Of a stretch of 64,000 nucleotides of DNA, positions 8,062 through 16,726 are shown in pieces (position 1 is the first letter of the stretch; every line of letters starts with the position of its first letter). Made by a program: the position numbers and the translations under genes. The notes under the pieces are model-generated. The model did not search any database. It saw only the letters and a program-made list of their open reading frames with translations, and had not been told where the DNA came from. The stretch is from Parapusillimonas granuli (lineage in GTDB: Bacteria; Pseudomonadota; Gammaproteobacteria; Burkholderiales; Burkholderiaceae_B), in the NCBI RefSeq assembly GCF_013416525.1, contig NZ_JACCEM010000001.1:62001-126000 (forward strand). Reading direction: 5' to 3'.

Positions 8062-9162
8062 TCAGGGGGTCGGGGCCTGCTGCCTCACGTACCTTACGCG
8101 GTATTCCAGGAACGGCGCTTCGATCAGGTAATAGGTGAGGCTGGCCAGCCCTATCGTCAGCGGCAGCGCGACCAGGGCGCCGGTCATGACGGTGTTGAAG
8201 ACGTCATGGCCAGCCCGGAAAGGCACGGCGCCCACGTGCTTCAGCAGGAAGAAGATCACCAGGTTGTGCATGACGTACAAAGAAAAGCTGATCTGCCCCA
8301 GCCATGCCAGCGCCTGGTCCATGATGCGCGGCACGCGGATGCGGCAATTCACGTAGGCGAGCACGATGCCGCCCCACAGCAGGCCCTCCAGCGTCGGCAG
8401 CACCACCCAGTACGCCGCCTGGCTGGGGTAGCTGACGCCGTAGAACCCGCCCACATTGTTGAACCACTGGACGCCGCCCAGCAGTAGGGCGATGAACGCA
8501 AGCAGGTACAGCGGGTGGGACAAGACGCCCGGCCGGGTGCGATAGGCCGCCCCCAGCATCATGCCGATCAGGAATTGGTCCAGGCGGCCGAATATGGTCC
8601 AGTAGGACAAGTCCTGGATGGTGCCGTACACGCCGTAGACCAGGGCGCGGCAAAGCACCAGCAAGCCCAGCAGCCCCAGCAGGTAGGACAGCCCGCGCCG
8701 CTGGTGGAACGCGCAGAGGAACGGAAAAATCAGGTAGAACTGGAATTCGACGGCAATGGTCCACAGCTGGTCGAAGCTGTTCACCGACGGCGGGTTGCGC
8801 AGGTTCAGGAAGGGCGCCAGGGCGCCCAGCACGTCCATGAATCCGTAGTTCTGCCGGCCGATGTATACCGACAGCAGCAGCGCGAAAAGATACAAGGGGT
8901 AGATGCGTATGAAGCGGTTGCGCAGGAAGGCGCCGTAGTCGATATCCTTGCCGTAGGCGATGACCGCGAAAATGAAGCCGCTCATGACCATGAACAGGGC
9001 AACGCCGGTATGGCCTTCGTCGATCAGCGAAAGCAGCGGGTTGGCGGTGCCGATGGCGCCGACCTGGCGTATGCTGAAGTGATACACGATCACCAGCGCC
9101 GCCGCCACGAAGCGCAGATGATCCAGGCGCGACAAATACGAAGAGGCGTTGCTGCTTCTCAT
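8062..9162 (-). CDS. Acyltransferase family 3 membrane protein (OafA/WecH type)
   Basis: This 366-residue integral membrane protein has about ten hydrophobic helices. The N-terminal RLDHLRFVAAALVIVYHF contains the family's catalytic-type His, and RNRFIRIYPLY is the conserved Arg-containing block. Family members O-acetylate or otherwise acylate polysaccharides in the membrane, so modification of the O-antigen is likely. It is transcribed against the glycosyltransferase operon, with only 3 bases between the stop codons. Confidence 0.88.
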   Translation of the reverse strand: MRSSNASSYLSRLDHLRFVAAALVIVYHFSIRQVGAIGTANPLLSLIDEGHTGVALFMVMSGFIFAVIAYGKDIDYGAFLRNRFIRIYPLYLFALLLSVYIGRQNYGFMDVLGALAPFLNLRNPPSVNSFDQLWTIAVEFQFYLIFPFLCAFHQRRGLSYLLGLLGLLVLCRALVYGVYGTIQDLSYWTIFGRLDQFLIGMMLGAAYRTRPGVLSHPLYLLAFIALLLGGVQWFNNVGGFYGVSYPSQAAYWVVLPTLEGLLWGGIVLAYVNCRIRVPRIMDQALAWLGQISFSLYVMHNLVIFFLLKHVGAVPFRAGHDVFNTVMTGALVALPLTIGLASLTYYLIEAPFLEYRVRYVRQQAPTP

Positions 9163-9246
9163 GCGTCATCCACTGCCGCTGCAGTCCGTTATTGAACGTT
9201 CATGGGCCCCCAGGGCCTGGGCCGAAGCGCTGACTATACGCGAAAA

Positions 9247-10794
9247 TCAGCCGGCTGTGCTCAGGCTGCGCGCCGGGTCCGGCGCGGTGAAGAACACCTG
9301 GCTGACCGCATCGAACTCGCCGGCTTGAAGGTCGCCCACGGCGGCGGCCAGGCTCAGGCGCGCCAGAATGTATTCCAGCCGGGCGCGCGACAAATCGCTG
9401 AGCGCCTGGAATAGCTTGTCCTGCACTTTCAGCACGTCCACATTGCTGGCGACGCCGTATTCATAGCCTTTGCGGGCGGCTTCCAGGCTCAGGCGGCTGG
9501 ATTCGGCCGCGGCTTCCAGCGCGCGGATGCGCTGTTCGCCCGACAGCACGGCCGAGTACTGGCGCGTGGTCTCCGCCTGGGCGCGCTCGGTGGCGGCGCG
9601 GAGTTCCTGTTCCAGGCGCGAGCGGTCGGCCCGCGCGCGGGCGGTGTTGGCGGTGTTGTAGCCGCCCGTGAAAATGGGAATATTGACGCTGATGCCGACC
9701 AGGAAGGTGTTGGTGCGCTGGCTGAGGGTGGACAGGTTTTCGCTTTCGGCCTTGCTCAGGCTGGCCACTAGGTCCATGCTGGGAAAATAGCGGCTGGCGG
9801 CACGGCTGACTTCCGTGTCCGCCACCTTGACGGCTTCCCGGGCGGACTTCACCTCGGCGTTGTTCGCGCGGGCGCGCTCCAGCCAGACGCCCAGGTCGGC
9901 GGGCACCAGGGGCGGCAGGGGGAAATCGGGCTTGGCCGGCGCCAATTGCAGCGGGGCCGCGCCCAGCAAGGCCTGCAGTTCGCGGTTGACGGTGCGCAGC
10001 TGGTCTTGCGCGGCGATCACGTCGGCCCGGGTGCGGGCCAGCCTGGCGCGGGTCTCCTGGGCGTCCGTGCGCGTGCCTTCGTTTTGCACGTACAGGGATT
10101 CCTGGGCGCGGGCCTGTTCGTCCAGGGATTTTTCCAGTTCGCGCTGCAAGGCCAGGCGGTCGCCGGCCAGCAGCACGTTCAGGTAGGCGGTGGCCAGGCG
10201 CAGGCCGGCTTCCTGCTGCTTGACGGCGAACGCCGCCAGCCCCTGGCCCGCGCGCGCCTGGCCGCGCTGGTAGTCCGCGTAGCGGCTGTAGTTCAGCAGC
10301 GGCTGCTGCAGCTGCACGTAGGCGCTGCTGGAATCGTAGCGCACGTCGGAACTGACGCGCTGGCCCAGGAAGCCCGGCTGTTCTATGGTGCCCGAGATGC
10401 GGCTGCGGGAATAGCCCGCCTGCACCTGGGGCAGCAGCGCGGCCCGCCCCTGGGCGCGTTCGGTGTCGGCGGCGGCCTGTTCGCTGATCGCCGCCTGGTA
10501 GCTGGGGTCGTGCTCCAGCGCCAGGCGCCAGGCCCGGGCCAGGTCGACCACGCCTTCCAGGGCGGGGGCGCGGGCCGAGGGCGACATCAGCGCCAGACTC
10601 GCGCCGGCGGGCGCTGCGCCCTGGCCGCGCAGGGATTCCAGCGTTTCCAGGTTCCAGCCCGGCCGCGCCGGTTTTTCAGGCTGCTTGTCGCCTTGCGCCC
10701 AGGCCGCGTGCGCGCATGCGCCGCCCAGCAGCAAGGCGGCCGCCAGGCGCGGCAGGCGGTTCGAAGCGGGCGGGAAGCGGACCGGAAAAGACAT
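9247..10794 (-). CDS. TolC-family outer-membrane efflux/secretion channel
   Basis: This 515-residue protein has a signal peptide (cleavage after AWAQ, about residue 34) and two outer-membrane efflux protein repeats rich in long Ala/Gln/Arg helices. Examples are LEHDPSYQAAISEQAAADTER and the second half from TEVSRAASRYFPSMDLVASL. TolC-type trimers connect inner-membrane ABC or RND pumps to the exterior. No pump or membrane-fusion protein is next to it. Its place inside a polysaccharide locus with RTX-type proteins at both sides suggests a type I secretion role, but that is inference. Confidence 0.9.
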   Translation of the reverse strand: MSFPVRFPPASNRLPRLAAALLLGGACAHAAWAQGDKQPEKPARPGWNLETLESLRGQGAAPAGASLALMSPSARAPALEGVVDLARAWRLALEHDPSYQAAISEQAAADTERAQGRAALLPQVQAGYSRSRISGTIEQPGFLGQRVSSDVRYDSSSAYVQLQQPLLNYSRYADYQRGQARAGQGLAAFAVKQQEAGLRLATAYLNVLLAGDRLALQRELEKSLDEQARAQESLYVQNEGTRTDAQETRARLARTRADVIAAQDQLRTVNRELQALLGAAPLQLAPAKPDFPLPPLVPADLGVWLERARANNAEVKSAREAVKVADTEVSRAASRYFPSMDLVASLSKAESENLSTLSQRTNTFLVGISVNIPIFTGGYNTANTARARADRSRLEQELRAATERAQAETTRQYSAVLSGEQRIRALEAAAESSRLSLEAARKGYEYGVASNVDVLKVQDKLFQALSDLSRARLEYILARLSLAAAVGDLQAGEFDAVSQVFFTAPDPARSLSTAG

Positions 10795-10853
10795 GAATAC
10801 CTTATGCGCCGCCTATGTACCCAGGGGCGCCGATTTGAAGACAAACGGGCATT

Positions 10854-11849
10854 TTACTCCGGCCCTTCCGGCCCCGGCGCGCGGGCGGCGGGGGCGTCCC
10901 AATATCGCCGGTGCATGCTGAATCGCCTGCGCCAGGCGAGCGGCAGCGCGGGGTAGCGCTGGCCGAGCGCATAGCCGGCCATCTTCAAGGCGTTGTGCAG
11001 GCAGGCGCGGGGTATCCACAGCGGGGCGTGGCGCGCCAGGTAGCGCAATTCCGACAGAATGTAGCGTTTACCCTCGCCGCCCGCGCCGCCGAAGGCCTGC
11101 CGGATCCAGGCTTGGTCGCGCTGGAAAACGCCGATGTCGAAATAGCGCCGGAATTCCTCCAGCGGGCCGTAGTTGTGGGAATGGCGGACCGCCGCGTCGG
11201 CCACGTAGGCGATCTTGTGGCCGGCCAGGGCGGCCCGCGCCGCGAAGTACATGTCTTCGCTGACGATGCTTTTTTCCGGGAAGCCGCCCAGTTCGCGAAA
11301 GACGGCATGGCGATAGGCGGCGAAGGAATTGGACGCGAACACCGCCTTGATGCCCAAGACGTCGCGGTCGGCGGCGCCCGCCACGTGGGAGCGCGCCGGG
11401 TAATTGAACGTGCGCGCATGGGCGGCCAGCGGGTTGGCGTCCCGGTGGGGCAGCTGGCGTCCGTAGGCGACCGCCACGCCGTCGTCGTCGAAGGCCCGCA
11501 GCAGGCCGTCCAGGGCGTGCGGCGTGTCCAGCACGGCGTCCTGGGTCAGGAAGACCAGGATGTCGGGCTCGGGCCCGATGCGGGCCGCCAGGTTGCGCGT
11601 GCCGCCGTGGTCGAAGGCGGCGGGGTCGACGCCACGGACCTCGAACCCGTGCCGGGCCGCCACGCCGGCGGTGTCGTCCGCCGAGGCGGAGTCCATGACC
11701 AGGACGTCGACGCGGGCGCGGCCGGCGGCCACCGCGTCGGCGATGGCCCGGGCGCAGGATTTCCAGATTTCCCCGCCGTTGCGCGTGGGCACGATGAGCC
11801 TGACCCGCGCGGCGCGCGGCCCCTCGGCGACGTGTTCAGGGCTGGCCAT
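10854..11849 (-). CDS. GT2 glycosyltransferase (rhamnosyltransferase-like)
   Basis: This 331-residue protein has a GT-A domain with RLIVPTRNGG, DSAS, and FDHGGTRNLA, a block common in RfbF-like rhamnosyltransferases. LTQDA and SEDMYFAARA supply the putative metal-binding and catalytic-base regions. The start overlaps the end of the upstream phosphosugar transferase gene by 14 bases, so the pair is co-translated. The basic C-terminal stretch (LPLAWRRRFSMHRRYW) may touch the membrane. Rhamnose use is supported only by family resemblance and by rfbDAC/rfbB nearby. Confidence 0.8.
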   Translation of the reverse strand: MASPEHVAEGPRAARVRLIVPTRNGGEIWKSCARAIADAVAAGRARVDVLVMDSASADDTAGVAARHGFEVRGVDPAAFDHGGTRNLAARIGPEPDILVFLTQDAVLDTPHALDGLLRAFDDDGVAVAYGRQLPHRDANPLAAHARTFNYPARSHVAGAADRDVLGIKAVFASNSFAAYRHAVFRELGGFPEKSIVSEDMYFAARAALAGHKIAYVADAAVRHSHNYGPLEEFRRYFDIGVFQRDQAWIRQAFGGAGGEGKRYILSELRYLARHAPLWIPRACLHNALKMAGYALGQRYPALPLAWRRRFSMHRRYWDAPAARAPGPEGPE

Positions 11850-13218
11850 TGATGAAGCCCTTGTAGATCGTCATGGCGATGATCTTCAGGTCCAGGCCCA
11901 GCGACCAGTTGTCTATGTACCAAAGGTCGTGCTCCACCCGCCGCACCATTTTTTCCAGCGTGTCGGTCTCGCCGCGATAGCCGTTGACCTGGGCCCAGCC
12001 CGTGATGCCGGGCTTGACCTTGTGGCGCTGCATGTAGGATTCGACCATGTCCTTGTAGTATTCGTTGTGGGCCAGGGCGTGCGGGCGCGGCCCCACGATG
12101 GACATGCGCCCCTGCAGCACGTTGAAGAACTGGGGCAGTTCGTCCAGGCTGGTGCGCCGCAGGAAGGCGCCCAGGCGGGTGATGCGCGGGTCGCCGTAGT
12201 GCGCCTGGGTGACCTGGCCGGTGGCTTCTTCGTGGACTTCCATGGAGCGGAATTTATACACCTTGAAGCGCCGACCGTTGATGCCCATGCGGTATTGCTT
12301 GAAAATGACCGGCCCGCGCGAGGTCAGCTTGATGGCGATGGCGATGAACAGGCAGACCGGCAGCACGAAGACGGAAATGATGCTGCCCAGCACCAGGTCT
12401 TCCAGCCGCTTGACCAGGCGCGCCGGGCCTTCCATGGGGCTGCGGCTGATGTCCAGCGTATACAGGCCGGCGATGGTGCTGACGCGATGGTTCAGCAGCG
12501 GCAGGTCGCCCAGGTCGGGCAGGTAGCGGATGTCCACCGTCTGGTGGCGCAGCGCGTGCACCACGTTCTTGATGGCCTCGCCTTCGTTCAGGGGCAGGCA
12601 CAGCCACAACTCATGGGCGCCGCAGGAAGTCACTTCGGTGACCAGATGCCGTTCCCATTCCGTGCCCCGGCCCAGGCGCAGGACCTTGACGACGTCGTAG
12701 CCCTGTTCGGGCAGCTCCGCCTCGCGCTCGCGCAGCATGATGGCCGCGTCCCCGGATTCGACGACGAGCACTTTCTTCAGGTTCTTGCCCCTGGCCCGCA
12801 GGCTGCGCAGCAGCACATAGACCGAGACCCGGAAGCTGGTGACCAGCGCCAGCGAAATGACCAGCGATGCGCCCAGCCAGATGCGGGAATAGTCCTCGGC
12901 CACCTTGAGCAGGACGGCCAGGCTGGCGATGACGGCGAGCGCCAGCAGCCAGCCGGTGTACATGCGGTTGAGCTGCTGGATGAGATGGCGGCCACGCCAG
13001 GACAGATAGGTGCCCAGCAGCAGCTGGCACATGACGACGGTGCCGGCAATGACCAGTGTGGCGGTCAGGTAGTGCTGGGACATGTACCAGAACCCGAAGC
13101 GCAGGTAATGCGCGGCGTAGCTGCCCAGCACGATCAGCAAAAAATCCATCACGCCGGCCAGGAACGCCACCGGGTAGCGCTCCGCGAGGGTCGGCACGTA
13201 ATGTATTTGAGGCTTCAT
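11836..13218 (-). CDS. Undecaprenyl-phosphate hexose phosphotransferase (WcaJ-like)
   Basis: This 460-residue polyprenyl-phosphate hexose-1-P transferase loads the first sugar phosphate onto undecaprenyl phosphate. Four to five N-terminal membrane helices (from ERYPVAFLAGVMDFLLIVLG) and a Rossmann-like middle part precede the C-terminal bacterial sugar transferase domain. That domain has VYKFRSM, PQFFNVLQGRMSIVGPRPH and GITGWAQVNGYRGET. The chosen start is the MKPQIHY methionine; a longer in-frame extension would overlap the upstream gene. It is third-to-last in a minus-strand set with two glycosyltransferases. The first sugar (Glc or Gal) cannot be read from sequence. Confidence 0.9.
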   Translation of the reverse strand: MKPQIHYVPTLAERYPVAFLAGVMDFLLIVLGSYAAHYLRFGFWYMSQHYLTATLVIAGTVVMCQLLLGTYLSWRGRHLIQQLNRMYTGWLLALAVIASLAVLLKVAEDYSRIWLGASLVISLALVTSFRVSVYVLLRSLRARGKNLKKVLVVESGDAAIMLREREAELPEQGYDVVKVLRLGRGTEWERHLVTEVTSCGAHELWLCLPLNEGEAIKNVVHALRHQTVDIRYLPDLGDLPLLNHRVSTIAGLYTLDISRSPMEGPARLVKRLEDLVLGSIISVFVLPVCLFIAIAIKLTSRGPVIFKQYRMGINGRRFKVYKFRSMEVHEEATGQVTQAHYGDPRITRLGAFLRRTSLDELPQFFNVLQGRMSIVGPRPHALAHNEYYKDMVESYMQRHKVKPGITGWAQVNGYRGETDTLEKMVRRVEHDLWYIDNWSLGLDLKIIAMTIYKGFINGQP

Positions 13219-13241
13219 GCTGGAATTGTATCCTGCGCGGG

Positions 13242-14174
13242 TCAGGCGCCGTAGCCTCCCAGCCGTTTGCGCACGCCGTGCCACAGGCCCAGCAGCATCA
13301 TTTTCAGGCCGGCCAGCTTGTGCCGGTCGATGAACACATTGCTGAGGAAACGCACCGGCAGGCCCGCAGCCAGGCGCTTGCGCCAGGCCGGCGACACATA
13401 GGGCTGGCGGATGAAGTAGATGGTGTTGCGGAAGTAGTAGTAGCGGCGCAGCGGCGGGTAGCACAGCAGGTTGACGCCGAACACCCGCACGGGGGGCGCG
13501 TCCGACATCGCGTGGCCCATTTCCTGGTCCAGGCAGACGAACAGGCGGTAGCCGGCGGCGCGCGCGCGAAAGCACCAGTCGGTGTCGGTGTAGTCGACGA
13601 ACAGGCCTTCGTCGTAGCGCAGGCCTTCCCGCCAGGCCCGCAGGTTCACCAGCATGCCCGAGGTGATCAGCACGTCGACCTCTTGCAGGCCGGCGGCGGA
13701 ATCGGCGCCTGCGCCGTCGGCGGCAATGACCTTGATGGCCCCGTCCTGTTCGCGGTACATGGGGAATTTCTTGACGGTGCCTTCCCGCCTGTCGTAGAAG
13801 CGGGGCCCCACGGCCGCGCAGCGTACGCCCTGGCCTCGCAGCGACAGATGCGCCTGCAGCAGCCGCGGAATGAGCCCCGGCGGCAGTTCGCTGTCTTGAT
13901 CGAAGGTGGCCACGTGCGTACAGCCCTGGCTAGCCGCGAATTCCATGCCGGCGTTCAGCGCCGCGCCCAGCCCCGCATTGCCGCCCATGGCTATGTAGTG
14001 GATGCGCGCGCGCTGATCGGGATCATGGCCGAGGATGCCTTCCGCGCCGCCGTTGTCGACGAAGACGACCGTATCCGCCTGGGCCGGCAGGCCGGCGAGC
14101 AAGGCGTCCAAAACCGGCATGTCGGGCATATACCCGACGACCAGCGCCGCGACGCGCGGCGTATCATGCGTCAT
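13242..14174 (-). CDS. GT2 glycosyltransferase (rhamnosyltransferase-like)
   Basis: This 310-residue GT-A enzyme starts MTHDTPRVAALVVGYMPD. It carries VVFVDNGG, GLGAALNAGM, FDQDSE (metal site) and DYTDTDWCFRARAAG, the motif set of RfbN/RfbF-type rhamnosyltransferases. A C-terminal basic stretch follows RYYYFRNTIYF. It is the first gene of the minus-strand trio, 23 bases before the phosphosugar transferase. It is divergent from rfbD with a 75-base intergenic region that must carry both promoters. Confidence 0.82.
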   Translation of the reverse strand: MTHDTPRVAALVVGYMPDMPVLDALLAGLPAQADTVVFVDNGGAEGILGHDPDQRARIHYIAMGGNAGLGAALNAGMEFAASQGCTHVATFDQDSELPPGLIPRLLQAHLSLRGQGVRCAAVGPRFYDRREGTVKKFPMYREQDGAIKVIAADGAGADSAAGLQEVDVLITSGMLVNLRAWREGLRYDEGLFVDYTDTDWCFRARAAGYRLFVCLDQEMGHAMSDAPPVRVFGVNLLCYPPLRRYYYFRNTIYFIRQPYVSPAWRKRLAAGLPVRFLSNVFIDRHKLAGLKMMLLGLWHGVRKRLGGYGA

Positions 14175-14249
14175 AGAAGGCTCACAGAGACCAGATATGC
14201 CAATGTTACAATATTGGCCTTCCAATGCGGCGCAACAGACCACCACGAT

Positions 14250-15149
14250 ATGAAGATATTGTTATTCGGCAAGAACGGGCAACTGGGCTGGGAACTGCAG
14301 CGCAGCCTGGCGCCTTTGGGCGAACTGGTGGCGCTGTGCCGCCACAGCACGGAGTTCTGCGGCGACCTGCAGCGCCCCGACGCCCTGGCCGATACGGTCG
14401 AGCGCATCGCGCCCGACGTCATCGTCAATGCCGCCGCCTATACAGCCGTGGACCAGGCCGAGGCCGAACCCGAAATCGCCCGCGCCGTGAATGCGCGGGC
14501 GCCCGCCCTGCTGGCCCGCCTGGCCAGTGAACGCAAGGCCTGGCTGGTGCACTATTCGACCGACTACGTCTTCAACGGCGGCGGCGACACGCCCTGGCGG
14601 GAAAGCTGCCCGACCGCGCCCATCAACGTCTACGGCCAGACCAAGCTGGAGGGCGAAGCCGCCATCCAGGACTCGGGCTGCCGGCACCTGATCTTTCGCA
14701 CCAGCTGGGTGTACGCGGCCAGGGGCGGGAATTTCGCCAAGACCATGCTGCGCCTGGGCCAGGAGCGCGATACGCTGACCGTGATCGACGACCAGGTGGG
14801 CGCGCCCACCGGGGCTGACCTGCTGGCCGACGTTACCGCGCACGCGCTGCGCGCCGCCGTGCGGGAACCGGCGCTGGCCGGCCTGTACCACCTGGCGGCG
14901 GGCGGCGAAACCTCGTGGCACGGGTATGCCGCCTTCGTGCTGGAACAGGCCCGCGCCGCGGGCGTGGAGCTCAAGACCGCGCCCGGCGCCGTCTTGCCGG
15001 TGGACAGCAGCGGCTTCCCGACGGCGGCCCGGCGGCCATTGAACTCGCGGCTGGACACGCGCAAGCTGCAGGAAGCTTTCGGCCTGCACCTGCCCGACTG
15101 GCGGGTGGGCGTGACCCGCCTTTTAACCGAAATCCTGGACAAAACATGA
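14250..15149 (+). CDS. rfbD: dTDP-4-dehydrorhamnose reductase
   Basis: This 299-residue extended SDR is the last enzyme of dTDP-L-rhamnose synthesis, reducing dTDP-4-keto-L-rhamnose with NAD(P)H. It has the nucleotide motif G7-K-N-G10-Q-L-G13, the catalytic Y128-x3-K132 (VYGQTK), and STDYVFNG. The true start is the ATG at 14250 ([13 protein letters not shown]); the in-frame extension to 13056 reads through the antisense glycosyltransferase. It overlaps rfbA by ATGA, giving an rfbDAC operon. Confidence 0.95.
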   Translation: MKILLFGKNGQLGWELQRSLAPLGELVALCRHSTEFCGDLQRPDALADTVERIAPDVIVNAAAYTAVDQAEAEPEIARAVNARAPALLARLASERKAWLVHYSTDYVFNGGGDTPWRESCPTAPINVYGQTKLEGEAAIQDSGCRHLIFRTSWVYAARGGNFAKTMLRLGQERDTLTVIDDQVGAPTGADLLADVTAHALRAAVREPALAGLYHLAAGGETSWHGYAAFVLEQARAAGVELKTAPGAVLPVDSSGFPTAARRPLNSRLDTRKLQEAFGLHLPDWRVGVTRLLTEILDKT

Positions 15150-16030
15150 CACAACGCAAAGGCATTATCCTGGCCGGTGGATCCGGCACCAGGCTGCACC
15201 CGGCAACGCTGTCCATCAGCAAGCAGTTGCTGCCGGTGTACGACAAGCCCATGATCTACTACCCGCTGTCCACCCTGATGCTGGCCGGCATACGCGACGT
15301 CCTGATCATTTCCACCCCGCAGGACACGCCGCGCTTCCAACAGCTGCTGGGCGACGGCAGCCAGTGGGGACTGAACCTGCAATACGCCGTGCAGGAAAGC
15401 CCGGACGGCCTGGCGCAGGCCTTCATCATTGGCGCGGACTTCGTCGGGAATGATTTGTCCGCCCTGGTGCTGGGGGACAATATCTATTATGGGCACGATT
15501 TCCACAAGCTGCTGGGCAGCGCCATGCAGCGCACGGAAGGCGCGTCGGTGTTCGCCTACCACGTGCATGACCCGGAGCGCTACGGCGTGGCCGAATTCGA
15601 TACCGAAGGCAAGGTCATCTCGCTGGAAGAAAAGCCGGCGCGGCCCAAGTCCAATTATGCCGTCACAGGGCTGTACTTCTATGACCAGCAGGTGGTCGAC
15701 ATGGCGCGCAGCCTGAAGCCCTCGCCGCGCGGGGAGCTGGAAATCACCGACCTGAACCGCCTGTACCTGCAGCAAGGGCAGCTGAACGTGGAGCTCATGG
15801 GCCGCGGCTACGCCTGGCTGGACACCGGCACGCACGAGTCCCTGCTGGAAGCCGGGCAGTTCATCGCCACCCTGGAAAACCGCCAGGGGCTGAAGGTGGC
15901 CTGTCCGGAGGAAATCGCCTTCCGCCGCAAATGGATAGACGCGGCGCAACTGGAACGGCTGGCCCAGCCGCTGACCAAGAACGGCTACGGCCAATACCTG
16001 CTGCGCATCTTGAACGAATACGTGCTATGA
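15146..16030 (+). CDS. rfbA: Glucose-1-phosphate thymidylyltransferase
   Basis: This 294-residue enzyme makes dTDP-glucose from dTTP and glucose-1-phosphate. The nucleotide-binding signature GGSGTRL is at 11-17, followed by [20 protein letters not shown], with [19 protein letters not shown] further on. It overlaps both neighbours by ATGA, so rfbD, rfbA and rfbC are translationally coupled. It is full length for the family. Confidence 0.96.
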   Translation: MTQRKGIILAGGSGTRLHPATLSISKQLLPVYDKPMIYYPLSTLMLAGIRDVLIISTPQDTPRFQQLLGDGSQWGLNLQYAVQESPDGLAQAFIIGADFVGNDLSALVLGDNIYYGHDFHKLLGSAMQRTEGASVFAYHVHDPERYGVAEFDTEGKVISLEEKPARPKSNYAVTGLYFYDQQVVDMARSLKPSPRGELEITDLNRLYLQQGQLNVELMGRGYAWLDTGTHESLLEAGQFIATLENRQGLKVACPEEIAFRRKWIDAAQLERLAQPLTKNGYGQYLLRILNEYVL

Positions 16031-16572
16031 ACGCCCAACGACTCGACATCCCCGACGTGATCCTGCTGGAGCCCAAGGTTTTCGGCGACGACCGCGGCTT
16101 CTTCTTTGAAAGCTTCAACCAGGCGCAGTTCGACGCGGCCGTGGGCCGCAAGGTGGGGTTCGTGCAGGACAACCACTCGCGCTCCGCGCGCAATGTGCTG
16201 CGCGGCCTGCATTACCAGATCCAGCAGCCGCAGGGCAAGCTGGTGCGCGTGGTGGCGGGCGAAGTCTTCGACGTGGCGGTGGACTTGCGCAAGAGTTCGC
16301 CCACCTTCGGCAAATGGGTGGGCGCGGTGCTGAGCGCGGAAAACAAGCGCCAGCTATGGGTGCCCGAAGGTTTCGGCCATGGCTTCGTGGTGCTCAGCGA
16401 GCACGCCGAATTCCTGTACAAGACCACCGACTACTACGCGCCCGCGCATGAGCGCTGCATCGCCTGGAACGACCCGGACCTGGCCATAGACTGGCCCATG
16501 CGCGGCGAGCCGATATTGTCCGCCAAGGACGCGCAAGGCCTGCCGTTGGCCAAGGCGGAGGTATTCGCCTGA
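16027..16572 (+). CDS. rfbC: dTDP-4-dehydrorhamnose 3,5-epimerase
   Basis: This 181-residue cupin-fold enzyme converts dTDP-4-keto-6-deoxyglucose to the L-rhamno form. The active-site pair H62 (LRGLHYQ) and Y131 (FLYKTTDYY) is present, as are D21-D22-R23 for substrate binding and [10 protein letters not shown]. It is the last gene of rfbDAC. The fourth gene of the pathway, rfbB, lies 5.8 kb downstream on the opposite strand. Confidence 0.96.
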   Translation: MNAQRLDIPDVILLEPKVFGDDRGFFFESFNQAQFDAAVGRKVGFVQDNHSRSARNVLRGLHYQIQQPQGKLVRVVAGEVFDVAVDLRKSSPTFGKWVGAVLSAENKRQLWVPEGFGHGFVVLSEHAEFLYKTTDYYAPAHERCIAWNDPDLAIDWPMRGEPILSAKDAQGLPLAKAEVFA

Positions 16573-16726
16573 CAGGCCTTCATGGGGTGGCCGCCGCCAC
16601 GGCGAACGCCCGGATCACGACAAAACGCTTCAACTTACTGCAAGATAGTATCTAATTTCGTCAACTTGTACGATACTCCGGCTTGTCACAACTACTGAGT
16701 GACATAATTCCCTATACGGAGGCACT

